Positions 42,893 through 52,757 of a stretch of 64,000 nt of DNA are shown piece by piece. How positions within the stretch are numbered: position 1 is the stretch's first letter; every line of letters starts with the position of its first letter. The stretch covers positions 124,001-188,000 of the forward strand of contig NZ_FOAP01000009.1 in NCBI RefSeq assembly GCF_900109545.1. The letters run 5' to 3'. The translations under genes were made by a program, and so were the position numbers. This DNA is from Stigmatella aurantiaca. Lineage in GTDB: Bacteria > Myxococcota > Myxococcia > Myxococcales > Myxococcaceae. The notes under the pieces were generated by a model that saw only the letters and a list, made by a program, of their open reading frames with translations, was not told the DNA's origin and ran no database searches.

Positions 42893-44157
42893 GGTGGAAG
42901 GGTGGGGTGGCCGCAGGGCTGGCGCTGATGGCGGGGTGCGCGCCGATTCCGCTGGAGCGCCGGGTGGAGCGGGGGCCTCTGCTGCGCACCTATACGCAGG
43001 AGGTGGCGCTGGGGGAGCGGACGCTGGCGGCGGAGGTGGAGGCCCGCTGGCCCCGGCTCACCTTCCGGTTTCTCGCCGCGGAGGTGTGCCGCACCGAGCA
43101 GCACGAGGAGTTCATCGAGAACGTCATCACCGAGCAGTACGACGCCTCCGCGGCCCCCGCCCTCAGTGCTGGGGCGGTGAACACGGCGGTGGGCGGCATC
43201 CTGTTGCTGGCCCGGCCGCTGTTCTCGAATGCGCCGGACCGGGAGGAGATCGACCGTGAGGGGCGCTATGGGCCCTCGGCCCGGAAGAAGGCCACGGTGT
43301 GGGGCGGGGCCCTGGTGGTGCTCGGGGTGCCGTCGCTGGTGACCGGCATCGTCCAGACCCTGCGCTCCGGGGCGCGGACGGAGACGCGCAAGGGCGACAC
43401 CGTGGTGAGCCTGCGCGAGGCCCCGTGCCGCGTGACGCCCGCGAATGGCACGGTGGAGTTCGCGGGCGGGGTGGGGGCGCCACCGGCTCCCCGGGAGACG
43501 GCGGACGGGGCCCTGTCACTCACGCCGGAGGAGATCCAAGGCATGCACTTCGCGGGGGTGCTCCTGGACGGGATACCTGCGCTCCTCCCCAGTGAGGCCC
43601 AGGAGCGGGTGACGACCTTCCGGGTCTGCGCCCGGCTGTTGACGGAGCCGGTGCCTGTGGCGGAGTGGGTACGCGCGGGTGTGGGGCAGCTTCACGCCCT
43701 GCGCCAGCAGGTGGCGGGCTGTGAAGGGATTCCCGAGGCGCCGGTGGCCGAGCGGCTACGCGCACTCGACGAAGCGCTCGCGGCGCAGGCTCATCGTGCG
43801 GAGGATCCGGGCTCGCCCCGCGTGGGCTCGTTCGAGGAAGCGCTGGCGGCCTACAGGCCCTCGCTGCACCTCACGCCGGACAGCGCGGCGCTGTCGCGGC
43901 TGGAGGAGCCGGAAGCGCTCCAAGGCCAGGCGCTGGTGCTGCGCGGCGTGCTGGAGCGCTACGAGGGGCAGAACATCGCCGTAGTGCAGGTGGGCCCCAC
44001 GCGCGTGCTGGTCTTCCTGGAGGAGAACCCGCCCTGGGGCACCGGGGTGCCCAGGGGCTCACGGGTGGAACTGATCGGCGTGGTGATGGGCCGACAGCGG
44101 CTCGGGACGCTGGAGTCTCCTTTGGTGCGAGCGGTATGGATGCGAACCGCACTCTGA
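42889..44157 (+). CDS. Lipoprotein of unknown function
   Basis: The 422-residue protein starts at 42889 and is coupled to the preceding gene. The lipobox is LMAGC. The N-terminal half has a membrane-like or buried segment (LSAGAVNTAVGGILLLARPLF) and a second (VWGGALVVLGVPSLVTGIV). The C-terminal 100 residues look like a small beta-barrel (GQALVLRGVLERYEGQNIAVVQVG...GSRVELIGVVMG), an OB-like fold. No enzyme motif was seen. It is probably an outer-membrane-linked structural protein. Confidence 0.75.
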   Translation: MRWKGGVAAGLALMAGCAPIPLERRVERGPLLRTYTQEVALGERTLAAEVEARWPRLTFRFLAAEVCRTEQHEEFIENVITEQYDASAAPALSAGAVNTAVGGILLLARPLFSNAPDREEIDREGRYGPSARKKATVWGGALVVLGVPSLVTGIVQTLRSGARTETRKGDTVVSLREAPCRVTPANGTVEFAGGVGAPPAPRETADGALSLTPEEIQGMHFAGVLLDGIPALLPSEAQERVTTFRVCARLLTEPVPVAEWVRAGVGQLHALRQQVAGCEGIPEAPVAERLRALDEALAAQAHRAEDPGSPRVGSFEEALAAYRPSLHLTPDSAALSRLEEPEALQGQALVLRGVLERYEGQNIAVVQVGPTRVLVFLEENPPWGTGVPRGSRVELIGVVMGRQRLGTLESPLVRAVWMRTAL

Positions 44158-44402
44158 ACCCGGACGGTTCATGACCATACGTGCTCAAAGGTGCCGATTT
44201 CCCACGATTCTTTGAGAACCACTCGTAAGCCTTTAGGAGCGTGTCAAAGTGCGCGGGGCTATCGAGATGATCAAGAGGCCGAGCCATTTTTGGCAGACCA
44301 CCCCCCGGGCGAAGTACTGGCGAAGTCCTCTACCAAAGTAGGCTCTAAGATGTGCGGCCGCCGGTAGTCTTCCTATGTGGAAAGAACGCTTGGCTCATCA
44401 CT
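44158..44402. other. Lower-GC gap left of the orphan gene
   Basis: The base composition drops at about 44160, immediately after the lipoprotein stop. No gene is supported. CTACCAAAGTAGG (44330-44342) has an inverted, slightly longer relative at 46290-46304 beyond the far side of the orphan gene. The pair could be the ends of the inserted segment. Confidence 0.4.
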
Positions 44403-46172
44403 CTAGGTAGGAGTCAACGTGTTCTTCTCAAGCACGTCCGACATTGCTTCGAAGGTTTTAGCGGTTGTCTCCATCATCTGCATGGCCTGACGGATAGTAG
44501 AGACCGAAGGGTCGATGCCTGCCAGTGTGAAGGAACAGTTCATGTCAGCAGTCGGCAGGTGAGCATCGCCCAGCCGAAGATCGTAAACTCCTGCGAGCGG
44601 CCCTGTCAGACGCCGCGCCTCCTCAGGCGGAACCAGGGTGGCGAGTGCGCGCTCAAGGGATTTGATGGAACCGCGCTTCTCTCCCTTCTCCAAGGGGACC
44701 AACGTTTGCAAGGGACCGGTGTCGATACTATCCACAGTCAGCCGCGCCATGTCCTTTGCGAGTGCCAGCAGTCCCTCAGGAGCTAGGGCGCGGAACCGAT
44801 GAATTGTGCGGAGGATATTTGGAATTTGTGAGTGCTGCTTCAACAGCGGGGCCTTCCAACGGTCCCTGCAAGCCGCGTCAAGGCGTGTGAGCGCTATCGA
44901 GAACTGAGCCTCCGGCGCATTTGTTTCGGCAGGCTTCGTGCGCATTTGCGCGTCGAGTAGTTCCTCGCTCACTTTCCCATCTGGAGCGACATTGAATCCC
45001 ATCCAGATGAGCCTTTGCCACTCTGGGAGGCGGGCAATATCGGACGCATAGGCGTTAATCAGTTCTTTTTGATTTACGCCGAAATCTATGCCGTAACCCT
45101 TGAGAGGGAAAACCTGTCCTGTATCGCGCGTATACCACTTCAATGATCCCCCACGTCGCTGTGAGAGTTCCCCAATGACTGCTGGCCGGAACCAAAGCCA
45201 CCTGTGCCCTCTTTTGTCCTTGAGGTCGTTGGCGGACTCTCGCTTTCCAGATGAGTCTGTGATGAAGGAGCATGCCGACGGGATGTCGTCACCCCGAACA
45301 CGGGGGCTCATTGTCGCAGGTTCAAACCACTCCGTACGCCATAACTCGCCCGAGACGTCAAAAATCTTTCGGTGCTGAGATTGTGTTTTCCATGAGCGCG
45401 TCCGAGTGTTCGATTCGTCCGGGGCGCCAAAAACTGGTACATCTTCTTCCGGATCGACGTCCGTTCGCCCTATGTGGAAGACAGCAGTTGTCGCCCCGAA
45501 CGGGAGGCCGCCCTCGTGTATTGCGCGAACGCGCGCTTCAAATCTATCGCCGCCTGCTGTTTCCCGCAGATCCTTTGCGCGCCACGGGACATGGCTCGCG
45601 TCCTCCATGCCGACGCTGCGAATGCAATACGTCGCCACTCGAAGCGCCATGTCTCTTGCTGCTAAGTAGTCGCTTAGGTTCTCCGCACGGACTTCAAGCC
45701 GAATAGGCGCTTTCGACGCGTTACGCGTCAAGTGTGCAACCTCGATATAGCCCTCCTGGGGACATAGCCACTTGTCCCCCTCGCGCAGGAGACCAAGGGC
45801 GATGACGAGATCTTGGTGGAGGTGCCACTCACTCTGCTCGGCACCGTCAAACCCTTGGTCTAGGACGAGATCGATGCCTAGGTCGACCCCATCTGGTTTC
45901 TGGAACACATCGGCGGGTTTGTAACCAGTCGCAAGCACAAGAGAGCGCTGTTCGTGGTGGAGACCGATGTCCGAATACCCTAACGCTTCGGCCTCTTGGC
46001 GGTGTTTGGTAGGAAATGCCACCGAGCCCAAGCAGAAGACCTCTTCTTCGAATCCGATATATCCGCGGTTGCCTGTGCTGCTCTCCTCATATGCGCGCAG
46101 CGGAATCCATACTGTTTTGGAGAGTTGGCGTTTCCGTATATCCCTCATCTCAAACCAGACGTGGTCGCGCAT
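44403..46172 (-). CDS. Unrecognised 589-residue protein in a lower-GC insertion
   Basis: The start at 46172 is set by GGAGG six bases upstream; a longer frame to 46229 lacks a ribosome site. No signal peptide or membrane helix is seen. The sequence is ordinary globular: RDHVWFEMRDIRKRQL at the start, WLCPQEGYIEVAHLTRN, WLWFRPAVIGELSQRRGG, LPEWQRLIWMGFNVAPDG, and a helical C-terminal third with two long amphipathic helices. I do not recognise the family. Codons are far less GC-biased than in all neighbours, indicating transfer. Single large genes of this kind are common in defence hot spots, but no motif supports a specific role. Confidence 0.7.
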   Translation of the reverse strand: MRDHVWFEMRDIRKRQLSKTVWIPLRAYEESSTGNRGYIGFEEEVFCLGSVAFPTKHRQEAEALGYSDIGLHHEQRSLVLATGYKPADVFQKPDGVDLGIDLVLDQGFDGAEQSEWHLHQDLVIALGLLREGDKWLCPQEGYIEVAHLTRNASKAPIRLEVRAENLSDYLAARDMALRVATYCIRSVGMEDASHVPWRAKDLRETAGGDRFEARVRAIHEGGLPFGATTAVFHIGRTDVDPEEDVPVFGAPDESNTRTRSWKTQSQHRKIFDVSGELWRTEWFEPATMSPRVRGDDIPSACSFITDSSGKRESANDLKDKRGHRWLWFRPAVIGELSQRRGGSLKWYTRDTGQVFPLKGYGIDFGVNQKELINAYASDIARLPEWQRLIWMGFNVAPDGKVSEELLDAQMRTKPAETNAPEAQFSIALTRLDAACRDRWKAPLLKQHSQIPNILRTIHRFRALAPEGLLALAKDMARLTVDSIDTGPLQTLVPLEKGEKRGSIKSLERALATLVPPEEARRLTGPLAGVYDLRLGDAHLPTADMNCSFTLAGIDPSVSTIRQAMQMMETTAKTFEAMSDVLEKNTLTPT

Positions 46173-46406
46173 ATCGCCTCCGTCCACACTGCATAGTACA
46201 CGTGTGGAGTACGAACGGTTTGGGAGCACTTAAAGCGCCTGACAAAAGTCAGATTTGAGGGGGCCGTCCCCTCGGGGGAACGCTCCAGTCCTTACTTTGG
46301 TTAGGCGCTCTTAAAGTGCTATGTAGGTAGGAACTACCCCTGGCAAACTGTTCCACAAGTGAGAACTTGCAAGGGCACTGCCGAATTGGCTCTAAAGAAG
46401 AATGCT

Positions 46407-46449
46407 GAAGGGCGCGCCCGGCCGTGTCCTGGCTCCGGGCGGGCCCTTC
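46407..46449 (-). terminator. Intrinsic terminator of the M16 peptidase gene
   Basis: GAAGGGCGCGCCCGG (46407-46421) pairs with CCGGGCGGGCCCTTC (46435-46449), with a 13-base loop. Read on the minus strand it is followed by a T-rich run (AGCATTCTTCTTT). It begins 11 bases beyond the peptidase stop. Confidence 0.85.
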
Positions 46450-46459
46450 CGTTCAGCCA

Positions 46460-49063
46460 TTACGGCCCGACGATGGCGAGCGCGCTCCGGTCGAAGTTGA
46501 TGACCCGGCGCGCGGTTTCCCGGACGTCCTCGGCCGTCACCGCCGCCACCCGCTCCGCGTAGTGCAGGAAGTTCTCCTGGCCCAGGCCGTAGCAGGCATC
46601 CAGGGCGATGATCGCCGCGCGGGCCCCGTTGCGCTGCAGGCCAATCTCGTGCGTGCCGATGAGGTGCTGCTTGGCGCTCGCCAGCTCCGCCTCGGGCACG
46701 GGCTCATCCCGCACACGCTCCAGCTCCGTGCGGATGCCGGCCAGCGCCGCGTCCAGCTTCTCGGGGCTCGTGCCCATGTAGACCGCGAAGTAGCCCGGAT
46801 CCACGCCCTCCACCGAGAAGCCGCTGACGCTGTACGCCATGGAGCGCTTGTCGCGCAGCTCGATGAAGAGCCGCCCGCCCTGGCCCGACAGCAGCGTGGA
46901 GAGCACCTCCAGCGAGTGCCGCCACGGATCCGTGATGCGCGCGCCCTGGAACCCCAGCACGAGGTGCGCCTGCGCCCGCGCCAGCACCCGCTTGTCCTGG
47001 CGCGCCGACTCGGGCGCTGCCTCCAGGGGCACCTGCGGCGCCGCGGCCGCCCGGCCCTTCGAGGCACCGAAACACTCCCGCGCCAGCGCTATCACCTCGT
47101 CCGCCTTCACATCGCCCACCACGCTCAGCGTGAGCTGGGACGGATCCATGTGCGCCGCATGCCAGGCGCTCAGCGTCTCGGGCCCCAGCTTCTCCACCGA
47201 ACCCGTCTCGCCCTGCGCGGGCATGCGGTAGGGGTGCGTGCGGAACAGCGTCTTGTGGAAGAGCTCGAAGGCCAGGCTCGACGGTTTGTCCTCACGCGTG
47301 AGGATGTCCTGCAAGAGCAGTCCCCGTTCACGCTTCACCTCGGCTTCCGGGAAGGCCGGGTTCAGCAAGCAGTCGGCGAAGAGCCGGAACGCGGGCTCGA
47401 AGTGCTTCGACAGGAACTCGCCCCGCATGCCCACCGAGTTGCGCCCGCCCTGTCCGGAGAGCGAGCCCGCGTACGCGTCGATGAGGTGGGAAATCTCCTC
47501 CGCGTCATGGGTGGGCGTGCCCCGGGTGAGGGTGCGCCCCAGGAGCGTGGTGATGCCGTTGTCCGCCGCCGTCTCGTAGCGCAGGCCGCCCGGGAACACC
47601 GCGCGCACGGCGAACAGGGGCACGGCGCGCTCCTCGCGGATGAGCAGGCGCGCCCCCGAGGGCAGCCGCTCCTCCACCACCTTCGCCGCGCTCACCGCCG
47701 AGGCCCGTCCCAGCCGCATGGGCTGCTCGGACACCGCCGCCTTGGGCGTGCGGCGCTCCGTTCTTGGCGCGGGCGCCTCGTGCTGCGCCCGGTCGAGAAT
47801 GGCCTGGGCCTGGGCCTCATCGAAGGCCGTGCCTTGTGGCAACAGCCCCGTGAGCACCGCGTTCTCGAAGCGCAGGTAGCGCTCGGCCACGGCCCGGATG
47901 TCCTCTGGGGTGAGCCGTGCCACCGCCTCGTAGTAGCGCGCCTCCGCCTCCAACCCATCCATGCTGGACTGGTAGTAGCCCAGCTTGCGCGCCAGGCCCT
48001 GCACCGTCTCGCGCTGGTAGACGGCCTCCGCCTCGATGAGCGCCTTCACCGTGGCGAGTTCCTCCGCGGCCACCGGCTGCGTGCGCAGTCCGGCCAGCAC
48101 CCGCGCCGTCTCCTCCAGGGCGCTGGCCAGGTTCGCGGGCGGCAGGGTGAGCGAGGCGGTGAACAGGCCCGCGTCCCGCGGCGTGTACGCCGAGGCGTGG
48201 ATGTCGTTGACGAGGCTCCGCTTGCGTTTGACTTCCAGCGCCAGCCGGGACGAGTCCCCCTGGCCCGCCAGCATCGCCAGCACGTCCAGCGCGGGCACAT
48301 CCGGGTGGCTGGCCTGGGGGATGGCGAAGCCCAGGTGCAGGTAGGCCTCCTTCACCTCATCCTGGCGCAGCAGCAGGCGGCGGCCGGTGGCGGCGGGCTC
48401 GGCCGCCCGGGGCTTGAGCCCCTCGAAGGGCCGGCCCCAGTCCCCGCCGAAAATCTCGTCCACCCACTGCCGCAGCTCCGCTTCCTTCAGGTCTCCCACC
48501 ACCGAGAGCACCAGGTTCTTCGGCGAGTAGTACCGATTGTAGAACTCCAGCACCTTCTCGCGCGTGAAGCTGCGCACGCTCTCCTCGGTGCCGATGACGG
48601 GGTGCCGGTACGGGTGGACCGCATAGGCGGTGGAGAACAAGTCCCGCGAGGCGCGCCGGGACGGGGTGTCCTGGCTGCGCTTGATTTCCTCGCACACCAC
48701 CTCGCGCTCGCGCGCCAGCTCCTCCGCGTCGAACGCGGAGCTGCGCACCGCGTCCCCCAGGATGTCCAACCCCATCCGGGCGAACTGGCTGGCGATGACG
48801 ATGTGGTAGACCGTCTGGTCGAAGGACGTCCAGGCGTTGATTTCGCCGCCATGGGCCTCCACGTCCCGGGCAATCTCCCCCGGCCCCCGGCGCGCCGTGC
48901 CCTTGAAGAGCATGTGCTCATGCAGGTGGGCGAGGCCCGCCTGGTCCGGCCGCTCGTCGGCGCTGCCGACCTTCACCCAAACCTGGAAGGCCGCGACCTT
49001 GGCGGCATGCTGCTCCTCGAAGACGACGGTGAGCCCGTTGGGGAGGGTGTAGCGCAGGGGCAT
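46460..49063 (-). CDS. M16 family zinc metallopeptidase (two-domain)
   Basis: The 867-residue protein carries the M16 inverted zinc motif near the N-terminus, HLHEHMLFKGT (H-x-x-E-H), with the downstream Glu region EREVVCEEIKRSQD. The second half (from about 440) repeats the fold without the zinc site (LIREERAVPLFAVRAVFPGG). No signal peptide is obvious, so it is cytoplasmic or exported by another route. It should degrade peptides or process a specific substrate, as pitrilysin and PqqL-like enzymes do. It is a single-gene unit with its own terminator. Confidence 0.92.
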   Translation of the reverse strand: MPLRYTLPNGLTVVFEEQHAAKVAAFQVWVKVGSADERPDQAGLAHLHEHMLFKGTARRGPGEIARDVEAHGGEINAWTSFDQTVYHIVIASQFARMGLDILGDAVRSSAFDAEELAREREVVCEEIKRSQDTPSRRASRDLFSTAYAVHPYRHPVIGTEESVRSFTREKVLEFYNRYYSPKNLVLSVVGDLKEAELRQWVDEIFGGDWGRPFEGLKPRAAEPAATGRRLLLRQDEVKEAYLHLGFAIPQASHPDVPALDVLAMLAGQGDSSRLALEVKRKRSLVNDIHASAYTPRDAGLFTASLTLPPANLASALEETARVLAGLRTQPVAAEELATVKALIEAEAVYQRETVQGLARKLGYYQSSMDGLEAEARYYEAVARLTPEDIRAVAERYLRFENAVLTGLLPQGTAFDEAQAQAILDRAQHEAPAPRTERRTPKAAVSEQPMRLGRASAVSAAKVVEERLPSGARLLIREERAVPLFAVRAVFPGGLRYETAADNGITTLLGRTLTRGTPTHDAEEISHLIDAYAGSLSGQGGRNSVGMRGEFLSKHFEPAFRLFADCLLNPAFPEAEVKRERGLLLQDILTREDKPSSLAFELFHKTLFRTHPYRMPAQGETGSVEKLGPETLSAWHAAHMDPSQLTLSVVGDVKADEVIALARECFGASKGRAAAAPQVPLEAAPESARQDKRVLARAQAHLVLGFQGARITDPWRHSLEVLSTLLSGQGGRLFIELRDKRSMAYSVSGFSVEGVDPGYFAVYMGTSPEKLDAALAGIRTELERVRDEPVPEAELASAKQHLIGTHEIGLQRNGARAAIIALDACYGLGQENFLHYAERVAAVTAEDVRETARRVINFDRSALAIVGP

Positions 49064-49254
49064 GGAAAGCGTCCAAAGCGGGACCCCACCTGTACGGAAC
49101 CCAGGCAGGGTGTGGGTTTTGCCTTACTGAGTAACGCTTGGGCCGCCCCCTGGCGAGCCAGAAGCACGTCTGGAACCCCTCCAGCAAGCCATGCGTCCGA
49201 TATCGGCCTGTGTAGTTGGAGAACACCCCGGACGGGGGCTAACCTGTGATTCTC

Positions 49255-51441
49255 ATGGCGTCACCCATGGAAGAGGGGGATCCCCTCGCGGATCTGCGCG
49301 AAAGCCTGCTGGAGGGGGAAGTGTCCCTGGCGGCCTCTCCTTCCATGCACCCAGCGCCGCCCTCCATGACCCCTCCTCCTCTGCCTCCCAAGAAGGCGGT
49401 CCCCGTCTCCGCGTCCGTCCCCGCCGCCTCCCCGGCCAGCCGGGCTTCGGGCAGCGTGCCCTCGGTGGCCCCGGCCAAGGCCCCCCGCCCCACGGGAACG
49501 GATCCCTTTGGCGAGCCCCCCGAGCCCCGGATGACCATGGGCGCGGCGCCCGAGGAGAAGCTCGAGTTCTTCCGCCAGGTGCTCAAGCAGAAGACCGAGA
49601 CGCTGGCGCGCGCCCGCTCCCTCTATGAGGAGAAGGAGACGGAGCTGTTCTCGCTGCGCCAGTCGGTGAACCTCCTCCAGAAGGACGTCACCACCGCCAA
49701 GAAGGAGGCCCTGGACACCAAGGGCCAGCTGGGCGGCCTCAAGGACTTGCCGCAGAAGCTCACCGAGGCGAAGGAGTCCCTGGCCAAGCAGGAGAAGCGC
49801 GCCATCACGGCGGAGCTGCGCGTGGCGGAGCTCGAGATGGAGCTCCAGGGGGTGGAGGCGGACCGGAAGGACCTGTCGCGGGCTCTGGCGGACGTCGAGT
49901 CGGACATGCCCACCCTCCAGGACGAGCTGCGCCTGGAGCGCGAGGCCCGCGCGTCCCTCGCCGAGGAGCTCATCGGCGCCAAGGAGGCCCTGTCGCTGGC
50001 GCAGGACCGGGTGGCGGACCTGGCCGCGGAGAAGTCCGAGGCCCAGGGCACCATGGAGGCCGTGCAGGAGCAGTACCAGGCGGCCCTCGCGGACCTGGAG
50101 CGGATGACGGGCGAGCTGCAGGCGGCCACCGCCGAGCGCGAGGAGCTGTCGCTGCGCACCGGGCAGCTGGAGGCGGCGCTGGCCGAGGCCACCGGCTCGC
50201 TGAGCGCGCTGGAGAGCGAGAGCGAGTGGTCGCGCAGCTCGCTGGAGGAGGCCCAGGGGCGCGCCCAGCTCTCGGAGGTGGAGCGGGACGAGGCCCGGGC
50301 GGAGGCCACCGCGCTGCGCCAGCAGCTGGAGGCGGCGGAGGCGGCCAAGGCCACGCTCCAGAAGCGCGTCGCCGAGCTGGAGCGCAACCTCGCCTTCAAG
50401 GACGCGGACCTGGTGGGGGTGCGCGCGGCGCTGTCGGCCCGCACGGCGGAGGCGGGCTCGCTCATTGGCCGGGCGGAGACGGCCGAGTCCCAGCTTGCCT
50501 CCCTCAAGGAGCAGAAGCAGGCGCTGGAGGCCGAGGTGAGCGCGGCCACCGAGCGGGCGCAGGCGGCCGAGGTGGAGGTGGCCTCGCTCAAGGGCGCGCT
50601 GGAGGCCAGCGAGGTGGAGCAGGCCATGCTGCGCGACCGGATGGATTCGGAAGGCGCGGCCCTGACCGAGGCGGCTCAGGCCGCCGAGCAGCAGGTGGAG
50701 GAGCTGTCCACCGCGCTGGAGGAGGTCCGCGCCGAGCGCGAGGCCTCCGCGGCCCAGGTGGCCGCGCTCCAGGCGGAGCGGGATGCGCTGAGCGAGCGGG
50801 TGGCCTCGCTGGAGGCGGGCGGGGCCGAGCAGGGCTCGCAGGTGGAGGCGCTCAACACGGCGCTGGAGGTGGTGCGGGCGCAGTCCGAGGACTCGGTGCA
50901 GCGGCTGAACCAGCGGGTGAAGATGCTGGAAGGGGCGCTGGAGGCGGCCCGGAACGAGGCCGCCGCGGCGGCGAAGAAGGCCTCCTCCGAGAGCCAGGCC
51001 TCCGAGAACACGGCGCGCACGCTCCGCAAGAAGGAGGAGGAGGCCACGCGGGCCCGCGCGGAGCTGGAGAAGAAGCTGGCCCAGGCGGAGGCGAAGCTCC
51101 AGGGCACCCAGTCCGAGAGCACCGGGCTGGAGCTGAAGGTGGCCGAGCTGGAGCAGGCGCTCCAGGCGGAGCAGCAGCGGCTCGCCGAGGCCGAGGCGGC
51201 GCTCCAGGCCGAGCAGTCGGGCCGCGCGGCGCTGGAGCAGCAGCTCGTCGAGGCGCAGAGCGTCGCCCCGGCGGCGGGCCCGGCGTCCGAGGAGCTGCTG
51301 GCCGAGCGCGACAAGCTCAAGACGGACCTCGCGGCGATGAAGCGCAAGCTGGTGCAGGCGGAGTCCGCGCTGGAGATGGCGGCCAGCTACAAGGCGAAGG
51401 TGGCCCGGCTGGAAGCGCAGCTGAAGGCAGCCGGTAAATAG
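49255..51441 (+). CDS. Long coiled-coil protein
   Basis: The protein has 728 residues from 49255; a GTG at 49246 is an alternative. The first 95 residues are Pro/Ala/Ser-rich and disordered. From about residue 98 (EEKLEFFRQVLKQKTETL) to the end it is almost unbroken heptad-patterned Glu/Ala/Leu/Lys coiled coil, for example VAELEMELQGVEADRKDLSR and EELSTALEEVRAERE. No enzymatic domain is present. It resembles the tails of myxobacterial polarity and gliding proteins such as AglZ or FrzS but lacks their receiver domain. It ends eight bases before hemW, which suggests a common transcript. Confidence 0.8.
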   Translation: MASPMEEGDPLADLRESLLEGEVSLAASPSMHPAPPSMTPPPLPPKKAVPVSASVPAASPASRASGSVPSVAPAKAPRPTGTDPFGEPPEPRMTMGAAPEEKLEFFRQVLKQKTETLARARSLYEEKETELFSLRQSVNLLQKDVTTAKKEALDTKGQLGGLKDLPQKLTEAKESLAKQEKRAITAELRVAELEMELQGVEADRKDLSRALADVESDMPTLQDELRLEREARASLAEELIGAKEALSLAQDRVADLAAEKSEAQGTMEAVQEQYQAALADLERMTGELQAATAEREELSLRTGQLEAALAEATGSLSALESESEWSRSSLEEAQGRAQLSEVERDEARAEATALRQQLEAAEAAKATLQKRVAELERNLAFKDADLVGVRAALSARTAEAGSLIGRAETAESQLASLKEQKQALEAEVSAATERAQAAEVEVASLKGALEASEVEQAMLRDRMDSEGAALTEAAQAAEQQVEELSTALEEVRAEREASAAQVAALQAERDALSERVASLEAGGAEQGSQVEALNTALEVVRAQSEDSVQRLNQRVKMLEGALEAARNEAAAAAKKASSESQASENTARTLRKKEEEATRARAELEKKLAQAEAKLQGTQSESTGLELKVAELEQALQAEQQRLAEAEAALQAEQSGRAALEQQLVEAQSVAPAAGPASEELLAERDKLKTDLAAMKRKLVQAESALEMAASYKAKVARLEAQLKAAGK

Positions 51442-51448
51442 AAGACGG

Positions 51449-52654
51449 ATGCCGTTCACCTCTCCTATCGACGTGTACACCGGGATGCCGGCGGCCCGCT
51501 TCGGGCTGTACCTGCACTTCCCGTACTGCCTGGCGAAGTGCCCGTACTGCGACTTCGCGGTGGCGGTGGCGCGCCAGGTGCCGGAGGAGCGCTACGCGCA
51601 CGCGGTGCTCGCGGAGCTGGAGGCGCGGCTGGCGGCCACGCCGTCGCTGCGCGAGCGGCCCCTGGAGTCGATCTTCCTGGGCGGAGGCACCCCCTCGCTG
51701 TGGCACCCGCGGTGGGTGGCGCACGTGCTGGAGGGCATCGCGGCGAGGATGAAGGTGGTGCCCGGGGCGGAGGTGTCCCTGGAGGCCAACCCGGAGGCGG
51801 CGGACGCGGAGCGCTTCGCGGGCTTCCAGGCGGCGGGGGTGAACCGGCTGTCGCTCGGGGTGCAGTCCTTCCAGCCGGAGACGCTGAAGGCGCTGGGCCG
51901 CGCCCACGACGCGGCGGGGGTGGAGGCAGCCTTCCGGGCGGCGCGGCGGGCGCGGTTCACGGCGGTGTCCATGGACTTCATCTATGGGGCCCACGGACAG
52001 ACGCGGGCCCAGGTGGAGGCGGACGCACGGCAGGCGGTGGCGCTGGAGCCCGAGCACCTGTCCACCTACGCGCTGACGCTGGAGCGCGAGGAGCTGGCGG
52101 AGGACACGCCGCTGGCCAAGCGCCTGGCGCGAGGCGAGGTGGCGCTGCCCCCGGACGAGGAGGTGGTGGGCATGGCCGCCACGGTGCGCGAGGTGTACGG
52201 GGCGCACGGCCTGCACCGCTATGAAATCTCCAACCATGCGCGGGCGGGGCACAGCTCCCGGCACAACACCCTGTACTGGACGGGGGGCGAGTACCTGGCG
52301 CTCGGCGTGGGGGCCACGGGCATGCTGCATGCGCCCTCGCCGCACCGCTACGTGAACCTCCGGAGCACGGAGGCCTACCTGCGCGCGGTGGAGCAGGGTG
52401 CGCTGCCGGAGGCGAGCCGCGAGCCCCTGTGCCCGGAGGACCTCTTCGCGGAGCGGCTGTCCATGGGCCTGCGGTTGCGCTCGGGTGTGGACTGGGAGGC
52501 CCTGTGCCAGGCCTACGGCCAGGACGTGGCCCCCCGCCGCGCGGAAGTGGCGCGGCTGGTGAAGCATGGGCTGGCCGAACTCCGGGAGCAGCGGCTGGTG
52601 CTCACGGACGCGGGCGCGGACCTGCACAGCGCCATCTGCGCGAAGCTCCTCTAA
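51449..52654 (+). CDS. hemW: Radical SAM heme chaperone HemW
   Basis: The 401-residue protein has the radical SAM cluster motif CLAKCPYC (C-x3-C-x2-C) within YLHFPYC, then SIFLGGGTPSL, NPEAADAERFAGFQAAGVNRLSLGVQSF and the HemW hallmark RHNTLYWTGGEYLALGVGA. These distinguish it from true HemN, which carries a different N-terminus. HemW inserts heme into respiratory proteins and does not oxidise coproporphyrinogen. It lies eight bases after the coiled-coil gene. Confidence 0.93.
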   Translation: MPFTSPIDVYTGMPAARFGLYLHFPYCLAKCPYCDFAVAVARQVPEERYAHAVLAELEARLAATPSLRERPLESIFLGGGTPSLWHPRWVAHVLEGIAARMKVVPGAEVSLEANPEAADAERFAGFQAAGVNRLSLGVQSFQPETLKALGRAHDAAGVEAAFRAARRARFTAVSMDFIYGAHGQTRAQVEADARQAVALEPEHLSTYALTLEREELAEDTPLAKRLARGEVALPPDEEVVGMAATVREVYGAHGLHRYEISNHARAGHSSRHNTLYWTGGEYLALGVGATGMLHAPSPHRYVNLRSTEAYLRAVEQGALPEASREPLCPEDLFAERLSMGLRLRSGVDWEALCQAYGQDVAPRRAEVARLVKHGLAELREQRLVLTDAGADLHSAICAKLL

Positions 52655-52757
52655 AGGACGCAAGGACTGTTCACTCCTCGGCGCATCCGCTTGGCTGGCC
52701 CCTCCCTGATTTCACGGCGCGTACGCACCTACGGTGCATTGCCGGAGGGAAGGGGTC

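Noticed and set aside
43871-44287. A 138-residue minus-strand frame beginning near 44287
   Set aside because: Most of it is antisense to the lipoprotein gene. The short unique start is not recognisable as any family.
46424-49249. A 941-residue open frame on the plus strand
   Set aside because: It is antisense to the intact M16 peptidase, with biased composition and no motifs.
49261-51480. A 739-residue Leu/Arg-rich frame on the minus strand
   Set aside because: It is the mirror image of the coiled-coil repeats and lacks independent evidence.
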